From assembly GCF_003349955.1 (NCBI RefSeq), contig NZ_QLKQ01000038.1, forward strand, positions 1 to 64,000: a stretch of DNA of 64,000 nucleotides, in the 5' to 3' direction. Position 1 is the stretch's first letter. Each line of letters opens with the position of its first letter. Source of the stretch: Azospirillum brasilense. GTDB taxonomy: Bacteria; Pseudomonadota; Alphaproteobacteria; Azospirillales; Azospirillaceae. The position numbers were made by a program, and so were the translations under genes. Of this stretch, positions 35,764 to 45,096 are shown piece after piece. The notes beneath the pieces were generated by a model. That model saw nothing but the letters and a program-made list of their open reading frames with translations, had not been told where the DNA came from and searched no databases.

Positions 35764-36687
35764 ATGCCCAACACCCTCCCCGCTTCCGTCGATGACACGC
35801 TGGACCTGCTGCGGCGGGGAAACTACGTCGCCGACCGCTCTCTGGCGACGGCGCTGTACCTCGCGCTGAAGCTGCGGCGTCCGCTGTTCCTGGAGGGCGA
35901 GGCCGGGGTCGGCAAGACCGAGATCGCCAAGGTGCTGTCCGCCACGCTGGGCCGGCGCCTGCTGCGGCTGCAATGCTACGAGGGGCTCGACGTCGCCGCG
36001 GCGGTCTACGAGTGGAACTACGCCCGGCAGATGATGGAAATCCGGCTGGCCGAGGCGTCGGGCGACCGCGACCGGGACGCGCTCGCCGCCGATCTCTTCT
36101 CCGAACGCTTCCTCATCAAACGCCCGCTGCTGCAAGCGCTGGAGCCCGATCCGGCCGGCGCACCCGTCCTGCTGATCGACGAGCTGGACCGCACCGACGA
36201 GCCGTTCGAAGCCTATCTCCTGGAAATCCTCTCCGACTTCCAGGTCTCGATCCCGGAGTTCGGCACCGTCGCGGCGCCGGAGCCGCCCATCGTCATCCTG
36301 ACCTCCAACCGCACCCGCGAGATTCACGACGCGCTCAAGCGGCGCTGTTTCTACCACTGGGTCGACTATCCCAACGCCGAGCGCGAGCGCGCGATCCTGG
36401 CGGTGAAGGCGCCGGAGGCCGACGCGCGGCTGGCCGCCCAGGTGGTCGGCGTCGTGCAGAGCCTGCGCGGGATGGACCTCTACAAGGCGCCGGGCGTCGC
36501 CGAGACGCTGGACTGGGCGCAGGCGCTGGTCGAGCTGAACCAGTTGGAGCTTGAGCCCTCGGTCATCAACGACACGCTGGGCACGCTGCTGAAGTACCAG
36601 GACGACATCGCCCGCATCCAGGGCAGCGAGGCCGCGCGCATCCTGGCCCAGGTCAAGACGGAACTCGCCGCCTCCACGGCGCGGTGA
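35764..36687 (+). CDS. MoxR-family AAA+ ATPase (CoxD-like)
   Basis: A 307-aa AAA+ ATPase. Walker A is GEAGVGKTE (about residues 47-55), Walker B VLLIDELDRTDEPFEAYLLEIL, and sensor residues are in ILTSNRTREIHDALKRR. In the CODH system the MoxR protein CoxD works with a VWA partner to mature the molybdenum site. The next gene is that partner, and the two overlap by GTGA, so they are translated together. Confidence 0.9.
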   Translation: MPNTLPASVDDTLDLLRRGNYVADRSLATALYLALKLRRPLFLEGEAGVGKTEIAKVLSATLGRRLLRLQCYEGLDVAAAVYEWNYARQMMEIRLAEASGDRDRDALAADLFSERFLIKRPLLQALEPDPAGAPVLLIDELDRTDEPFEAYLLEILSDFQVSIPEFGTVAAPEPPIVILTSNRTREIHDALKRRCFYHWVDYPNAERERAILAVKAPEADARLAAQVVGVVQSLRGMDLYKAPGVAETLDWAQALVELNQLELEPSVINDTLGTLLKYQDDIARIQGSEAARILAQVKTELAASTAR

Positions 36688-37895
36688 ACAAGGCCATGCA
36701 GGGCGGCCTCGCCATCAACCTGATGCATTTCGCCCGCGCGCTGCGGGCGGCGGGGCTGCCGGTCGGGCCGGGCAAGCTGCTCCAGGCCGTGGAAGCCGTC
36801 GAGGCGGTGGGGATCGGCAACCGGGCGGACTTCTACTGGGCGCTGCACGCCGTCTTCGTGAATCGGCGCGACCAGCGCGAGGTCTTCGACCAGGCCTTCC
36901 ACGTCTTCTGGCGCAACCCGGACATCCTGAAGCGGATGATGGGGCTGATGCTGCCGACCATCCGCACGGAGTCGCCGGACACCCAGGACCCAATGTCCCG
37001 CCGCGTCGCCGACGCGCTGCGCGGCACCGCGCCGGAGGCCGAGGGGCCGGAAAAGTCTGAAATCGAGGTGGACGCCGCCTTCACCGTTTCGGCCCAGGAA
37101 CGGTTGCAGCAGAAGGATTTCGAGAAGATGTCGGCGGCGGAGATGGCCGAGGCCAAGCGCATGCTTGCCCGCATCGCCCTGCCGGTGGCCGAGGTGACGA
37201 CTCGCCGCCACCGCCCCGACCCGCGGGGGTCGCGCGTGGACCCGCGGGCGACGCTGCGGCGGATGCTGCGCTCCGGCGGCGATCTGGCCGATCTGGCGCG
37301 GCGCAGCCGCCGCACCCGCCCGCCACCGCTGGTCGTGCTGTGCGACATCTCCGGCTCCATGACGCGCTATTCGCGGATGCTGCTGCATTTCATGCACGCG
37401 GTCAGCAACGACCGCGACCGGGTGCACAGCTTCGTCTTCGGCACCCGCCTGACCAACATCACCCGCCATCTGCGGCACAAGGACGTGGACGTGGCGCTGG
37501 ACGCCGTGTCGGCGGCGGTGGCGGACTGGTCGGGTGGGACGCGCATCGGCACGGCGCTGCACGCCTTCAACCGGACCTGGGCGCGGCGGGTCCTCGGCCA
37601 GGGGGCGGTGGTCCTGCTCATCACCGACGGGCTGGACCGGGATGCCGGCGAGGGGCTTGCAGTGGAGGCCGAACGGCTGCACAAGAGCTGCCGCCGTCTG
37701 GTCTGGCTGAACCCGCTCTTGCGGTGGGAGGGGTTCGCACCAAAATCCAGCGGTATCCGGGCCTTGTTGCCGCATGTGGACGACTTTCGCCCGGTCCACA
37801 ATCTGAACAGTCTGGCCGGGCTCGCCGACGCGTTGAACCGCGACGGGCCGCGACGGGCCGAAAGCCTGCGCAAGTGGCTGAAGGAGGCCGCATGA
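36684..37895 (+). CDS. VWA-domain protein (CoxE-like)
   Basis: A 403-aa protein with a helical N-terminal region (about 1-180) and a C-terminal VWA domain (about 205-390) of the CoxE type. The metal site DISGSM is at about residues 216-221, and a second ligand region is ITDGLDRDAGEG. It starts at GTG 36684, overlapping moxR. Partner ATPase plus VWA protein is the conserved maturation pair of these molybdoenzymes. Confidence 0.9.
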   Translation: MNKAMQGGLAINLMHFARALRAAGLPVGPGKLLQAVEAVEAVGIGNRADFYWALHAVFVNRRDQREVFDQAFHVFWRNPDILKRMMGLMLPTIRTESPDTQDPMSRRVADALRGTAPEAEGPEKSEIEVDAAFTVSAQERLQQKDFEKMSAAEMAEAKRMLARIALPVAEVTTRRHRPDPRGSRVDPRATLRRMLRSGGDLADLARRSRRTRPPPLVVLCDISGSMTRYSRMLLHFMHAVSNDRDRVHSFVFGTRLTNITRHLRHKDVDVALDAVSAAVADWSGGTRIGTALHAFNRTWARRVLGQGAVVLLITDGLDRDAGEGLAVEAERLHKSCRRLVWLNPLLRWEGFAPKSSGIRALLPHVDDFRPVHNLNSLAGLADALNRDGPRRAESLRKWLKEAA

Positions 37896-38206
37896 GGGAC
37901 GATATTCTGGAGCAGGCCGCGGGCTGGCGCGCGGAGGGCCGCAAGGTGGCCCTGGCGACGGTGGTCGCCACCTGGGGGTCCTCCCCCCGCCCGGTGGGCA
38001 GCCAGATGGCCGTGGACGATGCCGGTTCGATGATCGGCTCGGTCTCCGGCGGCTGCATCGAGGGGGCCGTGGTGCACGAGGCGCGCAAGACCATGGAGGA
38101 TGGCGAGCCCCGGATGATCTCGTTCGGAGTCAGCAACGAAATGGCCTGGGAGGTCGGGCTGGCCTGCGGCGGCCGGGTGCAGGTCTATGTCGAGGCCGTG
38201 GAATGA
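37892..38206 (+). CDS. XdhC/CoxI-family protein, N-terminal domain only
   Basis: A 104-aa protein consisting of the XdhC_CoxI domain: LATVVATWGSSPRPVGSQMAV, then GSVSGGCIEGAVVHEA with the conserved Cys. XdhC binds molybdenum cofactor and inserts its sulfurated form into the hydroxylase. The Rossmann half is encoded separately by the next gene. Starts and stops overlap on both sides (ATGA). Confidence 0.85.
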   Translation: MRDDILEQAAGWRAEGRKVALATVVATWGSSPRPVGSQMAVDDAGSMIGSVSGGCIEGAVVHEARKTMEDGEPRMISFGVSNEMAWEVGLACGGRVQVYVEAVE

Positions 38207-38919
38207 AGCGCGACATCACCGAACGGCTGTTGGCCGCCCGCAAGGCCGGGCGCCCCGTGGCCCTGGTCACCGACCTCGGCACCGGTCTGCAAACGCTGGT
38301 CTACGAGGACGCCATCCATGGCGGCTTCGGGCTGGAGGACGACCTGCTGGAGGAGGTGCGGGAGAGGCTGCGCCAGGATCGTTCCGGCCTCGTCAGCGAT
38401 TTGGAGGAGGATGAGGACGGCGTCCAGCTGTTCGTCCAGACCCACAACCCGCCGCTGCGGCTGCTGGTGGTCGGCGCCGTGCACATCGCCCAGGCGCTGG
38501 CCCCGCTCGCCGCGCTGACCGGCTACGCCGTCACGGTGATCGACCCGCGCGGCTCCTTCGCCACGGAATCGCGCTTCCCCGGCGTCGCCCTGCACGAGTC
38601 CTGGCCGGACGAGGCGCTGTCCGCCCTGACCATCGACAACCGCACCGCCGTGGTGACCCTGACCCACGACCCCAAGCTGGACGACCCGGCGCTGCTGGTG
38701 GCGCTGCGCTCCCCGGCCTTCTACGTCGGGTCCCTCGGCAGCAAGCGCACCCACGCCAAGCGGCTGGAGCGGCTGAAGGAGCAAGGCGTGACCGACGCGG
38801 AGCTGGCGCGCATCCACGCCCCGGTCGGGCTGGACATCGGCGCCGTGACCCCGGCGGAAATCGCCCTGTCGGTCATGGCCCAGATCACCGCCGTTCGGCG
38901 CAAGGCCGGCGCGGCCTGA
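38203..38919 (+). CDS. XdhC-family protein with Rossmann domain
   Basis: A 238-aa protein. The first about 90 residues are a degenerate XdhC_CoxI domain, without the GGCIEG signature. The rest is the XdhC Rossmann fold, with LLVVGAVHIAQALAPLA as nucleotide-binding loop, TLTHDPKLDDPAL, and FYVGSLGSKRTHAKR. Together with the 104-aa neighbour it makes up a complete, split XdhC chaperone. Confidence 0.88.
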   Translation: MKRDITERLLAARKAGRPVALVTDLGTGLQTLVYEDAIHGGFGLEDDLLEEVRERLRQDRSGLVSDLEEDEDGVQLFVQTHNPPLRLLVVGAVHIAQALAPLAALTGYAVTVIDPRGSFATESRFPGVALHESWPDEALSALTIDNRTAVVTLTHDPKLDDPALLVALRSPAFYVGSLGSKRTHAKRLERLKEQGVTDAELARIHAPVGLDIGAVTPAEIALSVMAQITAVRRKAGAA

Positions 38920-38934
38920 CAGGAGTTCATCACC

Positions 38935-40545
38935 ATGTTTTTCGGCCCGCTGCCCCTGCGGGAGCTGGAGGGCGCCATCCTGGCGCATTCGGTCCGCCGC
39001 GGCTCCGTCAGCTTCAAGAAGGGCCGCGTCCTCAGCGCCGAGGACGTGACGGCGCTGCGCGATGCCGGCCTCACCACCGTGACCGTCGCCAAGCCCGGCC
39101 CTGACGACGTGGGCGAGGACGCCGCCGCCGCCCGCATCGCCGCCGCCCTGAAGGGGCAGGAGATCACCGTCGGCGCCGCCTTCACCGGCCGCGTCAACCT
39201 GTTCGCGGAGTCGCGCGGCCTGTTCGTTCCGGATGTCGAACGGATCAACGCGCTGAACCTCATCGACGAAAGCGTAACGGTCGCCACCCTGCCCGCCTTC
39301 GCGCCGGTCGAGCCCGGCCAGATGGTCGCCACGGTCAAGATCATCCCCTTCGCCGCCCCCCGCGGCGCCGTGGAGGGGGCGGAGGTCGAGGCGTCCGCCG
39401 GGATGCCGGCGCTGCGCGTCGCCCCCTTCCGCCCGTTGACCGCGGCGCTGATCCAGACCCGCCTGCCCGGTGTAAAGGACAGCGTCCTCGACAAGACCGT
39501 GTCTGTGACGCGGCAACGTTTGGAGGCGATGGGTGGGCGGCTGGTCCGCGATTCGCGCTGCTACCACGGCGAGGCGGCTCTGGCCGACGCCATCGCGGCG
39601 GCGGGGCGCGTCGACCTGCTGCTCATCGCCGGGGCCTCGGCCATCACCGACCGGCGTGACGTGCTGCCGGCGGGCATCGAGCGGGCGGGCGGGGTGATCG
39701 AGCATTTCGGCATGCCGGTCGACCCTGGCAATCTGCTGCTGCTCGCCCGCATCGGCGAGACGCCGGTGCTCGGCCTGCCCGGCTGCGCGCGGTCGCCCAA
39801 GCTGAACGGCTTCGACTGGGTGCTCCAGCGCATCGCCGCGGGGATTCCGGTGACGCGGGCCGACGTGATGCGCATGGGCGTTGGCGGCCTGCTGGCCGAG
39901 ATTCCCAGCCGGCCCCTGCCCCGCGCCGGCACCGTCGCGGTGGAGCCGCCGCGCGCGCCGCGCATCGCCGCGCTGGTTCTGGCCGCCGGGCGGTCGAGCC
40001 GGATGGGCGGCAGCAACAAGCTGCTCGCCGATGTCGGCGGGGAGCCGCTGGTCGTCCGCACGGTTGAAGCGGTGCTGGCCTCGCAGGCCAAGCCGGTGGT
40101 GGTGGTCACCGGCCACATGGCGGAGGCGGTGTCCGCGCCGCTCGCCGGGCGGCCGCTGACCATCGTCCACAACCCGTCCTTCGCCGACGGGCTCAGCGCC
40201 TCGCTGCGCGCCGGGCTGGCCGCCCTGCCGGCGGACATCGACGGTGTGGTGGTGTGCCTCGGCGACATGCCGCGCGTCACGCCGCAGGCCATCGACCGGC
40301 TGATCGCCGCCTACAACCCGCTGGAGGGCCGGACCGTCTGCGTCCCGACCGTCCATGGCAAGCGCGGCAACCCCGTCCTGTGGGACCGCGGCTTCTTCGC
40401 GGAGATGGCGAAGCTCTCCGGTGACGCCGGGGCCAAGACCCTGCTGGCCACCCACGCCGATCAGGTGGTCGAGGTGCCGGTGGAGGACGGCGGCATCCTC
40501 TACGACGTGGACACGCCGGAGCTTCTGGCGGAACTGCGCGGCTAA
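38935..40545 (+). CDS. Molybdopterin-binding domain fused to MocA-like nucleotidyltransferase
   Basis: A 536-aa fusion. Residues about 1-335 resemble the MoaB/MogA/MoeA molybdopterin-binding region (DLLLIAGASAITDRRDVLP, HFGMPVDPGNLLLLA). Residues about 345-536 are a nucleotidyltransferase with LAAGRSSRMGGSNKLL and VVCLGDMPRVTP, as in MocA, which adds CMP to molybdopterin to make the dinucleotide cofactor used by this enzyme class. It closes the cluster and makes it self-sufficient for cofactor tailoring. Confidence 0.88.
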   Translation: MFFGPLPLRELEGAILAHSVRRGSVSFKKGRVLSAEDVTALRDAGLTTVTVAKPGPDDVGEDAAAARIAAALKGQEITVGAAFTGRVNLFAESRGLFVPDVERINALNLIDESVTVATLPAFAPVEPGQMVATVKIIPFAAPRGAVEGAEVEASAGMPALRVAPFRPLTAALIQTRLPGVKDSVLDKTVSVTRQRLEAMGGRLVRDSRCYHGEAALADAIAAAGRVDLLLIAGASAITDRRDVLPAGIERAGGVIEHFGMPVDPGNLLLLARIGETPVLGLPGCARSPKLNGFDWVLQRIAAGIPVTRADVMRMGVGGLLAEIPSRPLPRAGTVAVEPPRAPRIAALVLAAGRSSRMGGSNKLLADVGGEPLVVRTVEAVLASQAKPVVVVTGHMAEAVSAPLAGRPLTIVHNPSFADGLSASLRAGLAALPADIDGVVVCLGDMPRVTPQAIDRLIAAYNPLEGRTVCVPTVHGKRGNPVLWDRGFFAEMAKLSGDAGAKTLLATHADQVVEVPVEDGGILYDVDTPELLAELRG

Positions 40546-40548
40546 CGT

Positions 40549-41262
40549 TCAGGCGGCCCGTTCGATCACCAGATCCAGCCAGCGGCGGGAGATCGTCCGG
40601 GCGACCGCCCCGGCGGCGGGCAGGTGCCGCTCCAGCGCCGCGTCCAGCCCGTCGAGGACCGACCGGTTGCGCTCCCGCGAGTCGACGCCGAATTTTTCCG
40701 CCCAGCCGCGGACGATGGCGGCGTCGGCCTCCGGGTGGAACTGGAAGGCGTAGAGGTTGCGGCCCAGCCGGAAGGCTTGGCGCATGCAGGCGTCGCTCCA
40801 AGCCAGAGGCACGGCACCCTCGGGAAATTCGAAGGTGTCGTAGTGCCACTGCACCATGTGCAGCTCCGGCGCCAGCCCGCCGAGCAGCGGATCGTCCGAA
40901 GCGGCGTTGAACAGCCGGACCGCGCCCACGCCGATCTCCGCTACCGAATGGCGGTAGACACGGGCGCCGAAAGCGCGGGCGGCCAACTGCGCGCCCAGGC
41001 AGATGCCCATCACCGGGCGCTCCTCCGCCGCGAAGGCGCGGATCAGCGTCATAACCTGTGGGAAATGCGGGCCTTGCGCGTCGTTCCAGGCGTCCTGCGG
41101 GCCGCCGAGAACCAGCAGCCCGTGATAGCCCTCCGGCGTGGTGGGCAGCGCCTCCCCCTCGTCCGCGGCGACGGTGACCAGCGTCGCCCCGAACTCGGCC
41201 AGCGCGTCCCCGACGAGTCCGGCGGGAGCGTTTCGGTTGTTCTGAACAACGAGGATGCGCAT
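40549..41262 (-). CDS. Class I glutamine amidotransferase-like protein
   Basis: A 237-aa stand-alone GATase1 domain. The nucleophile is Cys88 in GICLGAQL, with His176 and Glu178 in FQFHPE completing the triad. No synthetase partner adjoins it, so it resembles the GMP-synthase-like amidotransferases of unknown acceptor. ATG 41262 was chosen; the longer frame adds a His/Arg-rich leader. It is convergent with the molybdenum cluster, ending 3 bp from its stop. Confidence 0.85.
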   Translation of the reverse strand: MRILVVQNNRNAPAGLVGDALAEFGATLVTVAADEGEALPTTPEGYHGLLVLGGPQDAWNDAQGPHFPQVMTLIRAFAAEERPVMGICLGAQLAARAFGARVYRHSVAEIGVGAVRLFNAASDDPLLGGLAPELHMVQWHYDTFEFPEGAVPLAWSDACMRQAFRLGRNLYAFQFHPEADAAIVRGWAEKFGVDSRERNRSVLDGLDAALERHLPAAGAVARTISRRWLDLVIERAA

Positions 41263-41417
41263 GGAGGGGCCATGTCGGTGAAAGCGGATGCCCCGTTCAT
41301 GAGCGGCCTCGGTGGCGAAATCAAGCGCTGCAAGGCGGCTATGCGCCGCGCCGCGGGACGGCGTACAGTGCGGGGACGCGAAGGAAGCCAATCAACTTCC
41401 CCAGGGAGACGAGATCG

Positions 41418-42953
41418 ATGCTGACCCGGATTCGCACGCTGGCGGGGGCCGCCGTCCTTGCCGGCGCCCTGCTGTTCCCCGCGACCCTGTTGTTTCCGAC
41501 CGCCGCCACCGCGCAGAACGGCACGGTGACCTTCCTGCACTTCAATGACATCTACGAGATTTCCCCGGTGAAGGGCCGTGGCGGCTTCGCCCCCGTGATG
41601 ACGGTGCTGAAGGCGGAGCGGCAGCGCAGCGCCGGAGCGCTGACGACGGTCGGCGGCGATTTCCTGTCCCCCTCCCTGCTCTCCGGGACGACGCGGGGCG
41701 CGCAAATGCCCGACCTGTTCAACGCCATGGGCGTGGACGTCGTCGGCTTCGGGAATCACGAGTTCGACTTCGGTACGGAGGTGCTGAAAGCCCGCATCGC
41801 CGAATCGAAATTCCCCTGGGTCGGCACCAACATCGCCGGGCCGGACGGCCAGACGTTTCCCGGCTCGGTCGCCACCTGGACGAAGATGGTCGGCGACGTC
41901 AAGGTCGGCTTCCTCGGCCTCCTGACCCCCGAGACCGCGCATCTGTCCAGCGGCGGGGCGGAGGCCACCTTCACCAACGTGCAGGCCGCCGCGGCCCTGG
42001 CGGTGAAGGCGCTGCGCGACGGGGGGGCAAACGTCGTCGTCGCGCTGACTCACCAGACCATCGCGGAGGACCGTGATCTGGCCGTGAAGGTCAAGGGCAT
42101 CGACCTCGTGCTGGGCGGCCACGACCACGACCCGATCAGCTTCTACGAGGGTTCGACCCTGATCCTGAAGGCCGGGGCGGACGGCCACTATCTTGGCGTC
42201 ATCGATCTGGCGGTCAGCACCAAGGCCACGGACAAGGGACCAGCCACGAGCGTGGCGCCCGCCGGCTGGCGGTTCGTCACCACCGCCGGGGTGGCCCCGG
42301 ACGCGGGGATCGGTGCGCTGGTCAAGCGCTACACCGACCAGCTCGACGCAACGCTGGCCGGGGTGATCGGACGGACGGAAACCGATCTGGACAGCCGCAA
42401 GGACGTCGTCCGCTCGCAGGAGACGACGATGGGCAACCTGATCGCCGACGCGTTGCGCGACGGGCTGAAGGCCGACGTCGCCATCACCAACGGCGGCGGC
42501 ATCCGCGCCGACACGCTGCACCCGGCGGGCAGTTCCCTGACCCGCAAGGATATCTTCGCGGAGATGCCCTTCGGCAACGTCGCCGTGCTGACGCAACTGT
42601 CCGGCGCCGACCTGCTGGCCGCGCTGGAGCATGGCGTGTCGAAGGTGGAGGACAAGGCCGGCCGCTTCCCGCAGGTGTCGGGCCTGAGCTTCACCTATGA
42701 CCCGAAGCTGCCGTCGGGCACCCGCGTGACCGGCGTGACGGTGGGTGGCCAGCCGCTCGACCCCGCCCGGACCTACCGCGTGGCGACCAACGACTACATG
42801 CTGAAGGGCGGGGACGGCTACGCGGCGCTGTCCCGCGGCCGGACGGTGGTGGACGCCTCCGGCGCCGTGCTGATGGCGACGATGGTCATGGACTATGTGG
42901 AGGCGAAGAAGACGGTCGCCCCGAAGGTGGAAGGCCGCATCGTCGCGAAGTGA
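41418..42953 (+). CDS. Periplasmic 5'-nucleotidase / UshA-like metallophosphatase
   Basis: A 511-aa exported protein (signal peptide to about TAATAQN). The N-terminal calcineurin-like domain shows FLHFNDIYEI, GGDFLSPS, GFGNHEFDFG and LGGHDHDP, binding two metals. The C-terminal 5_nucleotidase_C domain contains NGGGIRAD and NDYMLKGGDGY. It dephosphorylates nucleotides or similar esters in the periplasm. It stands alone and ends 14 bp before the terminator that serves the convergent phasin gene. Confidence 0.9.
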   Translation: MLTRIRTLAGAAVLAGALLFPATLLFPTAATAQNGTVTFLHFNDIYEISPVKGRGGFAPVMTVLKAERQRSAGALTTVGGDFLSPSLLSGTTRGAQMPDLFNAMGVDVVGFGNHEFDFGTEVLKARIAESKFPWVGTNIAGPDGQTFPGSVATWTKMVGDVKVGFLGLLTPETAHLSSGGAEATFTNVQAAAALAVKALRDGGANVVVALTHQTIAEDRDLAVKVKGIDLVLGGHDHDPISFYEGSTLILKAGADGHYLGVIDLAVSTKATDKGPATSVAPAGWRFVTTAGVAPDAGIGALVKRYTDQLDATLAGVIGRTETDLDSRKDVVRSQETTMGNLIADALRDGLKADVAITNGGGIRADTLHPAGSSLTRKDIFAEMPFGNVAVLTQLSGADLLAALEHGVSKVEDKAGRFPQVSGLSFTYDPKLPSGTRVTGVTVGGQPLDPARTYRVATNDYMLKGGDGYAALSRGRTVVDASGAVLMATMVMDYVEAKKTVAPKVEGRIVAK

Positions 42954-42966
42954 CCGGAGCGCGCGC

Positions 42967-43003
42967 AAAAAAGAACGCCCCTGGACCGGCTGGTCCGGGG
43001 GCG
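42967..43003 (-). terminator. Rho-independent terminator of the phasin gene
   Basis: A 12-bp stem with one G-U (loop GGCT) is followed on the minus strand by GTTCTTTTTT. It also lies just past the 5'-nucleotidase stop on the other strand. Confidence 0.9.
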
Positions 43004-43032
43004 CAAGGCCAGGATGGATCGTTGGTGAAGCG

Positions 43033-43611
43033 TCAGGCGCTGCGACGGGCGTGGCGCGCAGCCCCTTCGGCCCGCGCGTTCAGCCGCCGCACCGCGTCGT
43101 TCGCGGTTTTCGCCGACAGTTCCGAAATCTTGACGCTGCGGTTCAGCAGAAGTTCCATCTCGTCTTTGACCATGCTGCTCTGCGCGGCGTAGAGGTCCTG
43201 GACCGACCGGCTGCGCATCATCGCATTCATGCCTTCGGCGTTGCGGGCCATGGCCTCCTGGGCAAAGCCCATCCATTCGCGCATGATGGACTGCATACCG
43301 TCCATCAGCACGGACCCGCACTGCGTCATGACGTCCATGTTCTCGCGGGCCTGCTGGGCAACCTCGCCCTGCGCTTCCGCGGACAGACCCATCATGCGCT
43401 TGAGCTGATCGGAGGTCTGACCGGCGACTTGGCCGGCGACTTGGCCGGCGACCTGACTCGCCTTCCCCATCACATCGCTGGCCGTGTCGGCGCCGCGCTG
43501 GGTCGTCTCCGCGGCGGTTTCCGCCATGCGGCGAGTGGTGTCCTCGGCAACATTCCGGCCCTTGGCGGCGGTGTCGCGCGCGATGGTCTGCGCGTCCTTC
43601 TCTGAAGCCAT
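43033..43611 (-). CDS. Phasin family protein (PHB granule-associated)
   Basis: A 192-aa, Ala/Met/Gln-rich helical protein. The C-terminal half (about residues 85-170, with QSIMREWMGFAQEAMARNAEGMNAMMRSRSVQDLYAAQS) is the phasin_2 pattern. A short tandem repeat, VAGQ three times, comes from repeated 12-base units near 43430-43455. Phasins coat polyhydroxyalkanoate granules. ATG 43611 has AGGAG at nine bases. Confidence 0.85.
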   Translation of the reverse strand: MASEKDAQTIARDTAAKGRNVAEDTTRRMAETAAETTQRGADTASDVMGKASQVAGQVAGQVAGQTSDQLKRMMGLSAEAQGEVAQQARENMDVMTQCGSVLMDGMQSIMREWMGFAQEAMARNAEGMNAMMRSRSVQDLYAAQSSMVKDEMELLLNRSVKISELSAKTANDAVRRLNARAEGAARHARRSA

Positions 43612-43977
43612 CTGCCTTGCTCCTGGTTTCGTTCCGTCCGATTCGGACGCTTCCCCCAATTTTTCTTGGATGCCGCGAATTTTGTGCAGTGCGACACAAT
43701 CATCCATATACCATGGTGGCGAAGAATTGTTCCACAACTCTAAGAAATAGCCCTTTCACCTTTTTTGCGGATATGGACAAGTCTCCCCCAGGATTTACTC
43801 CGGTGATTTTTTTATCAAATTCTATGCAATGATTTGCTTGATCCGAAGAAATCCACCCGATGGCGTCATAAGAGAGGTGCGGATGGCCCGCGCGCTCCCC
43901 AATTCTCAGGTAAGCAAACCTGAACCGGTGCACCGCCTCGTCCTGGTCCGGCGCCGGCCCACCCGCGGAGGATGCCC
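43612..43977. other. AT-rich divergent promoter region of phasin and alanine dehydrogenase
   Basis: The 366 bp hold no gene. A TGC-containing dyad, TTGTG-N8-CACAA, lies at 43682-43699, upstream of the phasin start, and could be an operator. T-rich tracts near 43755 and 43805 mark the AT-rich centre. Confidence 0.45.
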
Positions 43978-45096
43978 ATGCTCATCGGCGTGCCGACGGA
44001 AATCAAAAACCATGAATACCGCGTCGGCCTGACCCCGGCCTCGGTCCGTGAACTGACGCATCACGGGCATGGCGTGCTGGTGCAGAGCGGAGCCGGTGCG
44101 GCCATCGGATTGGAGGACGATCAGTACGAGGCTGCCGGGGCGGAAATCGCGCCGGACGCCGCAACCGTCTTCGCCCGAGCGGAGATGGTGGTGAAGGTGA
44201 AGGAGCCCCAGCCGCAGGAATGCGCGATGCTGCGCCGGGGGCAGGTCCTGTTCACCTATCTGCACCTCGCCCCCGATCCGGAGCAGACCAAACTTCTGCT
44301 GGATTCCGGCGCGGTCGCCATCGCCTACGAGACGGTGACGGACTCCCGCGGCGGCCTGCCGCTCCTGGCGCCGATGAGCGAGGTGGCGGGCCGCATGTCG
44401 GTGCAGGCCGGAGCCCATTGCCTGGAGAAGGCGCAGGGCGGGCGCGGCGTCCTGCTCGGCGGCGTGCCCGGCGTTCCCGCGGCCAAGGTGGTGGTGCTGG
44501 GCGGCGGCGTGGTCGGCACCAACGCCGCCCGCATGGCCATGGGGCTGGAGGCGAAGGTGGTCGTCATCGACAAGTCCCTGCCCCGCCTGAAGGAGCTGGA
44601 CCTGCAATTCGGCGCCAAGCTGCAGACGCTCTATTCGACGGTCGACACGATCGAGGAGCACGTGCTCGACGCCGACCTCGTCATCGGTGCGGTCCTTGTG
44701 CCGGGGGCCGAGGCGCCGAAGCTGGTGACCAAGGCGATGGTGGAGCGGATGCGGCGGGGCGCCGTGGTGGTGGACGTCGCCATCGACCAGGGAGGATGCT
44801 TCGAGACCTCGCACCCCACCACCCACGCCGATCCGACCTATCTGGTGGATGGGGTGGTCCATTACTGCGTCGCCAACATGCCGGGGGCGGTCGCCCGCAC
44901 CTCGACCTTCGCGTTGAACAACGCCACCCTGCCCTTCACGCTGGCGCTCGCCGATCAGGGCTATCGCGCGGCTCTGGCGCGCGACCCGCACCTGCGGGCC
45001 GGGCTGAACATCCACGCCGGCGCCGTCACCTGCAAGGCGGTGGCCGACGCCCAGGGGCTGGCCCATCAGCCGACAGAGGAGGCGCTGCGGCTTTAG
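43978..45096 (+). CDS. ald: Alanine dehydrogenase
   Basis: A 372-aa NAD-dependent enzyme interconverting L-alanine and pyruvate plus ammonia. MLIGVPTEIKNHEYRVGLTP is the standard start. VVVLGGGVVGTNAARMAMG is the NAD-binding loop, and the catalytic His and Asp lie in FTYLHLAPD and VDVAIDQGGC. I preferred ATG 43978 (GGAGG six bases upstream) over ATG 43972. Sequence and length match the family fully. Confidence 0.95.
   Translation: MLIGVPTEIKNHEYRVGLTPASVRELTHHGHGVLVQSGAGAAIGLEDDQYEAAGAEIAPDAATVFARAEMVVKVKEPQPQECAMLRRGQVLFTYLHLAPDPEQTKLLLDSGAVAIAYETVTDSRGGLPLLAPMSEVAGRMSVQAGAHCLEKAQGGRGVLLGGVPGVPAAKVVVLGGGVVGTNAARMAMGLEAKVVVIDKSLPRLKELDLQFGAKLQTLYSTVDTIEEHVLDADLVIGAVLVPGAEAPKLVTKAMVERMRRGAVVVDVAIDQGGCFETSHPTTHADPTYLVDGVVHYCVANMPGAVARTSTFALNNATLPFTLALADQGYRAALARDPHLRAGLNIHAGAVTCKAVADAQGLAHQPTEEALRL

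Noticed and set aside
43804-43818. TGAT and ATCAA half-sites upstream of alanine dehydrogenase as an FNR box
   Set aside because: The spacer between half-sites is 6 bases rather than 4 and consists only of T, so the match is probably a chance product of the AT-rich tract.
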